From: Adineta vaga
Taxonomy: Eukaryota > Rotifera
Direction: 5' to 3'
DNA: 64,000 nt
NCBI GenBank assembly: GCA_021613535.1
Contig: CP075492.1
Location: 2,046,001-2,110,000, forward strand
The position numbers and the translations under genes are program-made. The notes beneath the pieces are model-generated. The model made no database searches and was not told the origin of the DNA. It saw nothing but the letters and a program-made list of their open reading frames with translations. Positions within the stretch are counted from its first letter, which is position 1; each line of letters opens with the position of its first letter. Shown one piece after another: positions 34,801 through 46,400 of the stretch.

Positions 34801-36822
34801 TGGTCTAGTTGGATTTTACCAATTCCATATCAATTTTTACCAGTGAATCGAATTGCAACACAATTAATGATTCCAAAATTTCGTCAAAATCATTTATGTA
34901 ATTTATCATGTGGAGAATATGGACAATGTATTCGATATATTAATCTAAATAATTCATTCTTTTGTCAATGTAATCGTGGATATACAGGTCGTTATTGTCA
35001 TATAAAACAATCATGTCAATGTCCATTAGATTCATTATGTATTTCATCATCAATTTGTTTATGTCCATTAAATAAATTTGGTACATATTGTTATGTAGAT
35101 CGATTCATCTGTCAATTAAATAATAATCCATGTGAAAATAATGGATTATGTATTCCTACAGATGATCGTATAAATTACAATGGATTTATTTGTATTTGTA
35201 AAGAAGGTTATCATGGTAAACAATGTCAATATAAAAATAATTTAATTCATATTAATTTTAATTATAAAATAAGAAATAATAATTCTTTATTATTTATTCA
35301 TTATATAAAAGCATTTGATCAAGAAATTGAACATCAAAGAATAACAATATTAAAAAAAATTCTTTATGGTTATAATTCAATTACAATTTATGTTAAACAA
35401 TCATTTAATATTATTTTTATTCAAACATTTGGTGATAATAATTATTATTTAATTGTATTAAGAGAAATATATTTTCTATTAGAATCTTCAATTAATGTTA
35501 ATTTATTACCTAAACAACATTGTTTATCTGTTAAAAATCATCTTAATAAAACATTTTATGAATATAAATATTTACATCGTATTAAATATTATCCATATCT
35601 ATGTCAACAAAATCGAGAATTGATGTGTTTTTATGATGAATATCATTTATGTATATGTGATACAAAACGTTTTTCCAATTGTTTTTTATTTAATCACACA
35701 TTAAAATATGATTGTCATGAAAATAATCTTTGTTATAATGATGGACGATGTTTTCAAAATAATCAAACATGTCCAACAACATTTACATGTTTATGTTCTG
35801 ATTGTTATTATGGTAATCAATGTCAATTTACAACAAAAGGTTTTCTGTTTTCATTAGATCCAATACTTGCTTATCATATTAAACCAAATATATCAATTAA
35901 TCAACAACCATTTATTATTAAATTTAGTATTTTTATAACAACGATTTTACTTCTATTTGGTTTAATTTTAAGTTCATTATCATTAATAACATTTCAATCA
36001 GAAAAAACGAAAGAAATTGGTTGTGGATATTATCTTTTAACATCATCAATAGGTTCAATTTGTATGATTTTAATCTTAAAGATTAAATTTTGGTTACTTA
36101 TTCTTATACAAATGTCAACTATTAATAATAAAACGATTTTATTAATGAATTGTATTTCAATTGAAATCTTTCTAAAATCTCTTTTAGCATCAACTGAATG
36201 GATAAATGCCTGTGTTTCAACTGAAAGATTATTTACTGTTATAAAAGATGTTAAATTTAATAAAAAACAAAGTCAAATATGGTCAAAACGAATAATTTCT
36301 ACGATAATTTTATTAACAATATTAACACATATTCATGACCCAATTAAAAGAGAATTAATTTATGATATTGATGGAGATCAACAACGAATATGGTGTATAA
36401 CAAAATATTCATCACAATTAACAACGTATAATACATTTATAACACTTTTTCATTTTCTAATGCCTTTTTCAATTAATTTTTTATCAGCTTTATTATTGAT
36501 TATTATCGTAGCACGTAAACGTTCAAATATTAAACATGAATTAACATATAAACAACATTTACAATCACAATTAAAACAACATAAATATATTCTTATTGCA
36601 CCAGTAACATTAATATTATTAAATTTACCACGTTTAATAATATCATTTGCATCTGGATGTATGAAATCACCAGAAAATTCATGGTTATATCTTATTGGTT
36701 ATTTTGTTTCATTTATTCCACCAATTTCAACTTTTTTTGTTTTTGTTTTACCGTCAAAAGCTTATAAAAGTGAATTTGATAAAACAATTCAACAATGGAT
36801 TCGACGAATTCAACGAGGGTAG
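31839..36822 (+). CDS. LDLa-EGF-7TM receptor, intact paralogue
   Basis: Exons 31839-33069 and 33128-36822 (58-nt intron, phase 1) give up to 1641 aa. The Met at 31953 gives a better signal peptide (MLIIYVIIILVQYRTVNTQ) and is the likelier start. Domain order: a Cys-poor N-terminal region; LDLa repeats (CLDWRQICDGKSDCINGEDE; CNGYWDCLNGIDELYC); EGF-like modules (VCLCPPNYYGSRC, FFCQCNRGYTGRYC, ICLCPLNKFGTYC, FICICKEGYHGKQC, FTCLCSDCYYGNQC); then seven TM helices from about 35920 with STEWINACVSTER at the end of TM3 and FVFVLPSKAY in TM7. It would be a cell-surface receptor with an adhesive ectodomain. Two dead relatives lie at 4722-6871 and 26512-31448. The stop codon lies at the start of a weak G/C palindrome (36817-36860). 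Confidence 0.9.
32667..32826 (+). repeat. Internal tandem duplication within an LDLa-coding stretch
   Basis: Two about 80-bp units code ASTDCLDGSDE...SSYSQ and ASTDHLDGSDE...VSYSQ. The second copy has lost the Cys of the calcium-binding end of the LDLa module, so it adds a linker rather than a working repeat. Confidence 0.75.
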
Positions 36823-37317
36823 TTGTATAATTTATGCAACCACCCACAACTACACACAATCAGAAACAAGACAAATCAATTACATACTAGAGCCCGAAAC
36901 GAGGCAATATTTCACTGCTTTGACTCGCCTCGTCTCTTGATAAATTTTAAAAAGCCTACTTCGTCTCGCTTTGGTTTTTAAAGATATTATCAAAATCGGC
37001 TGCGAATATATTGAGATCATTTATAATACAATGTATTTTTGCGATACTCACCATCTGAAATACACAACATGTCGAGTGTTCAGTATGTGAGGTTTCTCAA
37101 TATACGGATGAAAGTAATATCGAAATCGGTAGAAGTAATCTAGCCTACCGTAATGAATATAATGAAATAATATAAATATAATGGTGAATACAACCACGTT
37201 TATTTGGGGTTAAGTGAGAACAAAAACTAAATGAGAAAACACTATATATGGCTTGGTCTAAAAACTGTTTTAGGTTGATTTGTAAAAAAACCTCTCCTGC
37301 GACCAAAACAAATTCAA
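36823..37317. other. Intergenic, includes a decayed palindrome
   Basis: A weak G/C palindrome overlaps the preceding stop codon. No gene seen. A GAGGCAA...GCCTCGTCTC inverted pair lies at about 36900-36940. Confidence 0.3.
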
Positions 37318-37648
37318 GTATTGTATTTCATTTTTACAGCACCTGTTACCCTGTATTGAGAAATACAATATATCACAAGGTGCAGCATGGAAAGCTCTAC
37401 AATTTACATAATACTGCTTATTTTATAATTGCACTTGTTGTTTTCAAAATGAACAAAATTTTGAGTGATCAAATTTCGACAACACGAGGTGGCAAATCTT
37501 TTTGGTCCAAGAGGAATTTGTTTTTTTCCGACTTCATCTTTTTATAACTGATCATCGTAAATTGTAGAGCTTTTCACGCTGCATCTTGTGATATATTTCA
37601 TTTTTTCGAAATAGTGTAATAGGTGGTGTAAAAATGAAATGCAGTATT
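37318..37648. repeat. Foldback element with about 90-bp arms
   Basis: The left arm (37318-37408) and right arm (37557-37648) are inverted copies at about 80% identity (for example TATATCACAAGGTGCAGC vs, inverted, TATATCACAAGATGCAGC). They are separated by about 148 bp. No transposase. It lies directly upstream of the truncated FAD gene copy. Confidence 0.6.
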
Positions 37649-37711
37649 TAACTTTATTTCGGCGTTGGGAGATTACGCACTCACACCCTAGTTGACAAAT
37701 GCTTTGTACTG

Positions 37712-37770
37712 CTCGAGGATGCAGGTGTGGGTGTCTGCTCTTCAACAACCTCTACACCCACACCCTCGAA
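37712..37770. repeat. G-arm/C-arm palindrome 13, left edge of the second copy
   Basis: CTCGAGGATGCAGGTGTGGG (37712-37731) pairs with TACACCCACACCCTCG (37753-37768). The loop is identical to palindrome 6, because both belong to the duplicated segment. Confidence 0.75.
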
Positions 37771-38354
37771 TCTAGTTCAGCAGTGTCTATATTTATCTTT
37801 CGAATACTCGTTACTCATTGTTTTGTATTTCGTTATTCTTTTTATTCTCTATATATTACAAGGTAAACAAACATATTTTTAGACAAAGACGCTTATCGAA
37901 GCACATGCGAATATATCGTTTAAAATAAACCATTTTGTATATTTGATGAATAGAGATATTGTGTAAATTCACCTTAACCAGCATTTTCTAAATGCAAAAT
38001 AAAGAATAAAAAAAGGGCAAATGGTTTATATTTGTTCTTCTTTTTCACGATAAGTAATTTTCATTGTGAAGATTTATCTATACAGGCAAGATGTAACACA
38101 CATTTATACTTTAAATAGAAACACAATATGTTTTGGTTGATGATACTTTTTATATTGGGAATTATTTGTTATATAATTTACAAGAAAAATAAACGAAAAA
38201 CATCTGTAGATATTCCTCAATATGATCATGCGATAGTTATTGGTGGTGGTTTTGGTGGAATGATCACAGCTGTTTATTTAACAAAATATTTTTCAAAAGT
38301 AACAATTATTGAATCTGATGATGTATTAAATGATACATTTATAAAATCAACACC
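37724..38354 (+). repeat. Segmental duplicate, copy 2 (partner 13298-13928)
   Basis: Near-identical to 13298-13928 and gap-free. It begins inside a palindrome arm on the left and stops where another palindrome (38354) begins on the right. Confidence 0.9.
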
Positions 38355-38361
38355 ATCTTGA
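38128..38361 (+). pseudogene. Truncated copy of the FAD oxidoreductase (first 75 codons)
   Basis: It carries the same TM anchor and Rossmann loop as the gene at 13702, but with the canonical GGGFGG. After TFIKSTP the frame runs into palindrome 14 and stops (codons S, TGA). The remaining about 460 codons are absent downstream, so this is a broken copy. Confidence 0.9.
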
Positions 38362-38417
38362 GGGTGTGGGTGTTATTATTACATCTCTCTAACACCCGCA
38401 TCCACATCCTTAAGATG
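38354..38417. repeat. G-arm/C-arm palindrome 14, right edge of the duplicate
   Basis: CATCTTGAGGGTGTGGGTG (38354-38372) pairs with CACCCGCATCCACATCC and the cap TTAAGATG (38393-38417). To its left is FAD-gene sequence, to its right unrelated DNA. Confidence 0.8.
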
Positions 38418-38713
38418 ATCGAAAGATGAATGTTGCATCCACATCCCATAAATCATTTAATTAATCTTCATTTAGATAGGTAGAATACCGTCAAGCAGAG
38501 AAAAACATGACAAAGACTATTGTATGAGGAATCATCAAGCGGAACATATTTATTAAGAGGTTTTCAATAGTTTTGTTGCAATCTTTATCCATCTTACTAT
38601 GTAAAAAGCCTTGTACTTGTTTAAACATTGAATCTTTTGCGATGGAATATTCTCTACGAAAAGGTGGTTTCTCTGAATAGGAAAAAGATTATAAAAAGTC
38701 TCACTATCAGTTG
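38418..38713 (-). other. Spacer with a possible exon fragment
   Basis: On the minus strand one frame reads REYSIAKDSMFKQVQGFLHS and continues about 30 codons to a stop, preceded by a possible CAG acceptor. It looks protein-like but is unrecognised and short. It is bounded by palindrome 14 and by the hAT terminus. Confidence 0.2.
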
Positions 38714-41700
38714 CAGTGATTGGACGAGTACAAGTACGACAATTACTAGTACAAATAATTGTTACTTAAGTAATTGTACTATGGACTTGGACTCAGTACA
38801 TTGTACTGTAGTACGTTGTACTCAATACCCGTACTAAGTAGAATGTACTACAGTCAAAAGTAAGTACATTGTACTCAGTACAATGTACTTAGTACTTCGT
38901 TATAATTTCATGTTTTGTATTTATCATTATTTTCTAAGTTATTATTTCCCGTTGCCATGATATAATGACATCTAGAGGAATGAAAAAATAAAAGGAGATA
39001 TTTATATTACAATATCATGTATTAATTGACATAAAATCAATATAGTTTCAATGGAGGTATATAACTAATGAATAGTGTTATCTGAAGGACAGAAAAGAAA
39101 TAAAATAGCAAAGTAAAAGGAAGTGTATTGGTGCGTATGAACAACGGATGCACCAATGTCTTGTTTGTACATGGTCGTAAAACTGACTATATGTTATTAG
39201 TCACCGTGAAACAACATCTTACATCTGAATATAAATTCTATACAAGTCTTCGTCAATAAGCATGGCTGCTGAACAATTGAAGAAGTATTTTGATTTTTCA
39301 ATTATTGACAACAATAGAGTGAATGGTTATTGTAAACCGTGCAATCGCAATTACAAGGATAAAACTGGAATTGTCAGCAATTTCGTAAAGCATTTAAAAC
39401 GAAAACATTCATCTGAATATGAAACATTATTTGGTTGTCGCGTTGAAGATGCATCAGAAGATGGTAATGCTGGTGACAGTCAATCAAAATTAGAATTATC
39501 ATCAAGTAGTACTAAACAAGATTGTATTAATATGTCTATTGCAAAAAATCTAATTATCAAATGTAATTTACCATTGAGTTTAGTAGAGAATGCTGCTTTT
39601 CGTCTATTCATGAAAGAATGTACTGTCAAATGGGACCCCATATCGTCGAGAAAATTGAAACATGATGGAATTACATTTTTGGCGAATAGAATGAAAAAAA
39701 TTCTTTATGAAACACTAAATGGTGCAAAATTTGTTACTTTAACTGTTGATGCATGGTCTGACAGACGAAGCAGGTCATTTATTGGCGTGACCTGTCATTT
39801 TATTAATTACAAGTGTGAACCACAAACAGTTTTAATTGATTTTGTACGATTAAAAGGAACACATACTGATGAAAATATTCAACGAACTACCGAATTTATT
39901 CTCGATCGTTATAATCTCAAAGACAAGGTGTATAAGATAGTCACGGACAATGCTTCATCAATGATAAAAGCATACAAATTTGGCCTGTCTGTTGATGATG
40001 AAATTTATGATGATTACAACGATGAACCTAAACCAAATTCAAATAGTAATACTGCATTCGATGACAACGATCGTAAGCATTTTTTTCTACTTAAATGAAT
40101 AAAAAATAGAAATAATGTAAATCTTTTCAATGTAGATGATATAAATATTGATGACTTGAAGCTTATGAATGTTTCATTTGCTGACAATTATGATGATGTG
40201 GAAAATCCTTCGAATATTCGTTTATCATGTTTTATACATTCTTTACAATTATCTATACGTGATGGTTTGAAAAATTCTTCTTATGTACCAAAAGTACTTA
40301 AAAAGTGTCAAGCGCTTGCCAAATTTTCACACAGATCATCAAAAGCTGTCGAAACACTTGAAGAATTGAATAAAAACATCAACAAAATGACAATTACTCG
40401 GTGGAATAGTGAATTTTTATTAGTCAAATCCATTTTGTCAATTGGTAAAACAGATCTTGAATCGATTGCATCTTTAATGGAAGATCCAATTAAATTTTCT
40501 GATAATGATTTCATTGTTTTAGAAGAGCTTGTTGATATTCTTCAATCATTTAATGATATCTCAATTAAATGTCAAGCAGAAGCAGCAGTTACTATTAGTT
40601 TAGTCGTTCCATCTATTGTACATTTGATTTCACATCTTCGTGATGTTAGACAAGATATATCGTTATGTGTTAAACTGGTGCAGCAACTTGAACAATCAAT
40701 TAAAACACGTTTTGGTGGAATTATTAATCGATTGAATTTAGGTGATCTTGCTGATAACTCTGCCTATGGTGATCCAATATATTTCATAGGTGCTGTTTTG
40801 GATCCAGCATTTAAATTTTTATGGATCCATGATTTGAAATTACTTACTACAGCAGAAAATCGTTTAAAACAGCACATAATCGAATTGATTATTAATGAAA
40901 TGAAAAAGGATTTACCAGCAACAATTAGTGCACCAATGAATATCGATTCTTGTTTAACATCATCATTCGTATATTCTGCTTTTTCTTCTACCATCACATC
41001 ACCGAGAAAACGTCGGAAATTATTCAACTAAGATAATAATATTGATCTGAATTCGAATGCACCATCTTCACTCGATCCTGCTATAGAACTTGATGCTTTT
41101 TTGAACGATCCAGTTCGTCCAAATTTTTCTACTTATTGGTTTCATTCACAACTGAAGATTCTTAAAAGTTTAATCGTAAGAATTTTTTCAGTTCAGGCAA
41201 GTTCAGCGCCCATTGAGAGAGTTTTCTCTCATGCCGGATTGATATTAACATCAAGAAGAACGAACATGAATGAGACTTTATTTAATGATTTAGTTCTTCT
41301 CCGTGTGAATCAGAATTTACTTTGAAACAATTGCCTCACATTCTTTATTTGCATCAATTGTTCTTTTCACATGTGTTTCTGTTGTTTTACCATTTATTTG
41401 TCACTTGTTTCGCTCTTTATTTTTACTTACTATGCTTTTTATTAAATCACTGTTTGCTGCTGTCTTTTCATGAAACGAATAAAGTTTTTACTTATCATTC
41501 TAACATCATCTGATGTTCATTATCGAATGTTCAATGAAAGCTTATATACAGCTAATTACCAAGTGAAGCGCACTTAATACATATTTAACAAACGGGCTAC
41601 TCAACAACAAAATATTATTCCGTATTTGATTTGACGTTGCATAGATAAATAATTCATAAAATTTAAAATTCAGTAGTCCACATTAAAAGATTACCTGAAA

Positions 41701-42022
41701 AATACACTATTTAGCAAGCTGTTGAGTGAATGTCTATGGATGAGACCATATTAAAAGTATGTATCCCGCAGAAATCATAAATGAACAGCTAGAAAAAAGG
41801 ATTAAATTTAACAACATCTGATTAAGTACCTAGTACACATGTACTATAGTACCGGCACTAAGTACGTTGTACTGGAGTACAATGTACTGAAGTGCCAGTA
41901 CTAAGTACACAAGCTAAGTAAAAAGTATATGTACTTGTACTGCACATTTTTACTAAGTACTAGAGATTTTTAAGCAAAAAGTACGAAAAGTACCAAGTCC
42001 TGTACTAAGTATCCAATCACTG
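38714..42022 (+). mobile_element. hAT transposon with near-intact transposase
   Basis: Terminal inverted repeat CAGTGATTGGA (38714-38724) and TCCAATCACTG (42012-42022). Both subterminal regions (38725-38895 and 41826-42005) are dense in GTAC/AGTAC motifs, many palindromic. The element is 3.3 kb, with one transposase gene inside. The flanking octamers (ATCAGTTG and TCGGTGAT) do not match cleanly, so the target duplication is either diverged or lost by rearrangement. Confidence 0.85.
39262..41325 (+). pseudogene. hAT transposase with BED finger, one internal stop
   Basis: Exon 1 39262-40072 and exon 2 40136-41325 join in phase (intron 40073-40135, GTAAGC...GTAG). The N-terminus has a BED zinc finger (C-x2-C in YCKPCNRNY, H-x-H in HLKRKHSSEY). 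The catalytic core shows LTVDAWSD (first Asp), KIVTDNASSM (second Asp) and the C-terminal SSAPIERVFSHAGLILTSRR, which holds the catalytic Glu region and the dimerisation domain. A TAA at 41029-41031 (KLFN*DNNIDLN) interrupts the frame about 97 codons before the end. Otherwise all about 666 codons are open. The enzyme would cut at the element TIRs. As it stands it is inactive unless the stop is a sequencing error or is read through. Confidence 0.85.
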
Positions 42023-42024
42023 TC

Positions 42025-43071
42025 GGTGATGGACATGGAAACTTAACTAATCAAACAGCCTACAGTATTGGTGTTGATCCGATTGGGATAGCAGCAGGTG
42101 ATTTTGATGGCAACCATCACTTAGATATTGCTGCTACCAATGCTGGTAGCAACAATGTGGATGTGTTGCTTGGCTATGGAAACGGTTCATTTCAAACGTA
42201 CACCAAGTATGAAGCTGGTCCTCAACCTAAATTTCTAGCAGCGGGTGATTTTAACAATGATATGAAACAAGATTTAGTGATCTGCAATTCAAATGGTATC
42301 AGTATACTGCTCGGCACATCACGTGGAAAGTTTTATCAACACAGGAGTTATAAAATGGGATTCGGTCCAGAAGCAGTTGCCGTCGGTGATTTCAATAGAG
42401 ATAGCAACTTAGATTTAGCCATAGTCAATAGAAGATCAAATAACATCATTCTATTCTTTGGTAACGGAAATGGAACCTTTGGAAATCAAACTAAGTATGA
42501 TGTTGGTCGTAGTCCAATCTTCATCGTTGTAGATGATTTCAATCACGATCATTATCTAGATTTAGTGGTCGCCAATACTGATAATAGTAGTATTAGCATA
42601 CTTCTTGGTCACGGTGATGGAACATTCAAGCATGAGGAACAGTTTCCAGCGGGTGGTAATCCAAGTGGTTTAGCAGTGGCGGATTTCAATCATGATAAAA
42701 AGTTGGATTTGGCAGTATCACTCTGGAGCACTGACCCAAATAATGCTGTCGGTGTCCTTCTCGGTAATGGAGATGGTACATTTGCGAAACCAGTTAACTA
42801 CAGAGGTGATCTCTACTCCTCTTACATAACTACCGATGATTTCAACAATTACCGCCATCTCGATCTAGCCGTTGTGAACTTTGCCAGCAACGATATCAGT
42901 CTACTCTTAGGCAATGGTGATTGAACATTTCAGGAGCCGTTGTGTTATCGCATGGGATTCAATCCGACAGCAATGATTATCGGTTCATTTACCAAAAAGC
43001 ACAAAGCTGATTTAGCTGTCACGACACACGATAACAATGCTGTTGCTGTACTACTCAATTCGTGTTTGTAA
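42025..43071 (+). pseudogene. FG-GAP/VCBS repeat protein, 5'-truncated with an internal stop
   Basis: Repeated about 50-residue blades each contain a DFN-x-D-x-x-x-DL calcium-loop signature and a GNGDGTF-type end (for example VAVGDFNRDSNLDLAIVN, LLGHGDGTF, ADFNHDKKLDLAV). About seven blades are visible. The 5' end is missing: the frame starts abruptly at the right terminus of the hAT element. A TGA at 42922-42924 replaces a Gly (LLGNGD*TFQEP), and a final blade follows to the TAA at 43069-43071. Such beta-propellers are usually secreted or ectodomain adhesion modules. Composition is richer in GC than in neighbouring genes. Confidence 0.85.
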
Positions 43072-43407
43072 CTAATCTTAATAAGGATAATATATCATGA
43101 CTAGATTCTTCTTTCTCTACTGGAAATGCCTCGCACTATAAGTCCTGACATGCTAAAGTATATTCGTTGTTTATCTAAGAAAGAGTGTGGGTGGGTGTCG
43201 GATGATACTCTACTTTACTCTACACTCACCCACCCACACCCACACCCTCGGTAAATAGTATGTGTTGTACTTGCACCATCACTTACAAATGTTATTGGTC
43301 TTATCTGAATATGTTATACATCTGCATTTGATGAAATTCATACTCTCATGCGTACTGTACCATGCATATCTATATTCTGAAAGTAAGTAAAGGTAAAAGG
43401 GTAAGGA
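43072..43407. other. Spacer with palindrome 15
   Basis: The convergent 3' ends of the FG-GAP remnant and the NACHT gene, with the palindrome at 43181-43250 between them. Confidence 0.4.
43181..43250. repeat. G-arm/C-arm palindrome 15
   Basis: AAGAGTGTGGGTGGGTGTCG (43181-43200) pairs with CACTCACCCACCCACACC and further C-rich sequence (43223-43250). The C arm is longer than the G arm. Confidence 0.7.
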
Positions 43408-46400
43408 TTATATTTCATCTGTTTTATCAGAGAGAAGACAGAATGCTTCGTTAGGCGCATTTAGAGCAATGGAAAAGTCACGATCAATTATTTCTTGATT
43501 GATCACATGACTGAATTCGCTTGTCGATGTCATCGGTGGTACAATACAGATCAAACGTTTGCAGAGACGTAACATTTCTTCGCTGAGAGTAAGATTAGAT
43601 CCTAGACTATATCTCTGTAAAATACATTGTGAAGTAGGATCATTGATCGTATCAATCAGCTCATTGACAATTTCCATCGATGAAATGATATCGTTCAGGA
43701 CGAGTTGAATCAATATTTCTCCCATCAGATAACGTTGTATCATTGATGATGCTCTAAGATGAGCTATAACATAGTCGATAATCTCTCGTTCGGATACTTC
43801 ATTGATGAATTTAACAAATTTCTGTTCAGTGCTAACACTTTCTAATCTTAATGCGACTTCAAGAATGAAATCAACAGTGTACCAGGTTAAATTACCAAAT
43901 GCCATAACAATTGTAAGAACGTCTTGTTGACAACTGAGAGTCCACTTTTTGGATGCTGACCTAAGCGCTTGGAGGAAGCCCAATTCACCGAGAGAACTCA
44001 TTCGAACAACTTGATGATATCTTTTTAACAAATCCGAATCAATCAACTCGACTGCAATAAGAATATACGCTGGATAATTCTGATGTAAAATAGAATCCTT
44101 ATCAACGGTAATATAACATTTAAAATCCTCAACGAATAATGAAAGTAATCGATCTGGATAATCCGAGATAAGAGAACGAATCTTTCTTTCCGTATTTGGA
44201 CGATGAAAGGAATGTCCATTTTCATCTTGTAAACTGCGCATGAGTAAGTGATAAACAACCTCAACATTCATATCGAAACGTTGTAATAATCCTTCTTGTG
44301 CATAGTTGGATAAGTAATAAAGTGCTAGAAGAGATTGTGCATAAGTTTGAACGAGACATGACTGATGATTTTTGTGCAGTTCAATTAGGGTTGTTTCTAT
44401 TGTCTTATCAGGTGAAAATAGTGGCTCTGGTTGTTGAATGTATCGATAAGTCAAAGAGCAGAGAGATATAACTAGTACTTTAGTTGAATATTCACATTGT
44501 TTTTGCTTCGTTGCTGTTTGTGATACAATTTCCCAAAATAGTTCATGCACTATTATCATTTGCTTTCGAAATTCTTTATTCGGCATAACAGATACAGGTC
44601 GAATAACTTCAGCTAATACTTGAGCTGCAATTTCTTGAATTGGGACAATTTGACAAGTCTTTAATAAGTTAATAAGAAATAGTTGATATGTCGAATCTTC
44701 TGAGAAAAGTGTGATAGATTCGAGAATGTTTGAACGACGTTGAACAAGAAAATGCACACCATGGGAAATTAAATTGATAATATATTCGATATCAAATGCT
44801 GTTGTATTTTTCGAATCATTGAAAAGTAAGATAAGTGAATGAATATGTTCAATAAAATGATTAAGAGTATCCCTTTCACATTGTCCAATAAATTTAAGGA
44901 AACTTAATTGTTTAAGATTATCTGAAATACTATTTCGTGTATGAAATCTATCATATTCTATTCGGAGTAATATTTCTAGATCTTCTAATTGGCTGATTTT
45001 TATGATATTGTACAGCATAGAACTACAATTAAACAATGATTTTTCAATATAACTGGAAGTATTGTTCATTAATATATGAAGAATATCGATGTGAAATGGA
45101 ATAAATACAGGATATTGAAAAAATTCACGAGATTGTTGCCTGAGTTTATCGTCTGAACTTTCTAATGATGTACAAATCATTTGAACAATGAACGATGAAA
45201 ATACACCTTTTTCAGCGAGCGATAAACATTGACGTTGAATAAATAAAAATAGATGTGGAGAATCTTTCAATAATCCAAATAATTGTTCAGTTTCTGTTAT
45301 TGTATATTGTTCATTACATAACTGAATGCTAACTTTTTTCCAGTCAGCTTCACTTATTGCCGTCAACTTCACTTCCATTTGTTTATATGATTTCAACAGC
45401 TCTAATGTCTCGACATGCGTGGTGATGTTATCTGACAAATATTTGGAGGAAAATAAATCAATCTTAGTGTTTTCAGTCGAATAATAGTACTGAAAGACTT
45501 GAGCATCGACAGCAATCTCGGCGAGATAGAGCGACGCAAACAAAAATGTATGTCCTGAATGTTTTCTAGACGACCAAATTGTATCATCATCAAAACATTT
45601 TCCAATTGATGTTGATGTTCGCGATGCATAATCTATTACAGCTTTCGAAGGAACAAATGCATCACCAAAATTATCAGAGAGCGCTCTATACACAGCTTGA
45701 ATATCTTCAGTACAAAGAGAACCGTCATTAAAGCATTGTAGAAGTGCATTGTAACGACATTGAAATGATTTTCGAAAAGCATCTCTCATTGTAAAACTAT
45801 GCACTAGTAACAAACAGCTGATTAAAGGAGATTTATTGATGGATTGTACTTCAAAACAAACAGAAATATTTCGTAACAAAATCTGACGGAAATCATTTTT
45901 CATTTGTTCTTGAGAGCGCAAACGCCACAGAGATGCGACAGTGAGCGCGCGAAAATTGATATTTTTAATTGCAACAATAATTCGACAAATTTCATCTGGT
46001 TGATAGTTCCGGCAAAGACGTATTAAACAAATAGCTGAGATAAAAAGTTGTTCATCGTGGCATTTTTCCTTGTTCTTTCCTATTATATGTTCGGTTCGAG
46101 TACGTTCTTGATTCACAGCTGTTTGTATGGCATTCGACGTGCTGAGATCAATGTATTGAGGATAATTTTTAAAATCAAAAGACATTTCAGTTCGAAGACG
46201 AGCAAGAAGGACGACCATGTAACTTCTGAAACCATTTTCAATGAGAATTGGTTCGAGAAGTGATAAAATAAAAGGATGTAAATGATGGCTGATTTTCGTT
46301 TCTATGTAACATAAAATTTGGTAAAGAAAAAATACAAATGGAATTTTGTGATCATCTTCGTTGATATTATGATTTTTTATCAAATTATTGGCAATCAAAC

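Noticed and set aside
36817-36860. Palindrome copy at the end of the intact receptor gene
   Set aside because: Only GAGGGTAGTTG ... CAACCACCC can be paired; too decayed to count as a definite member.
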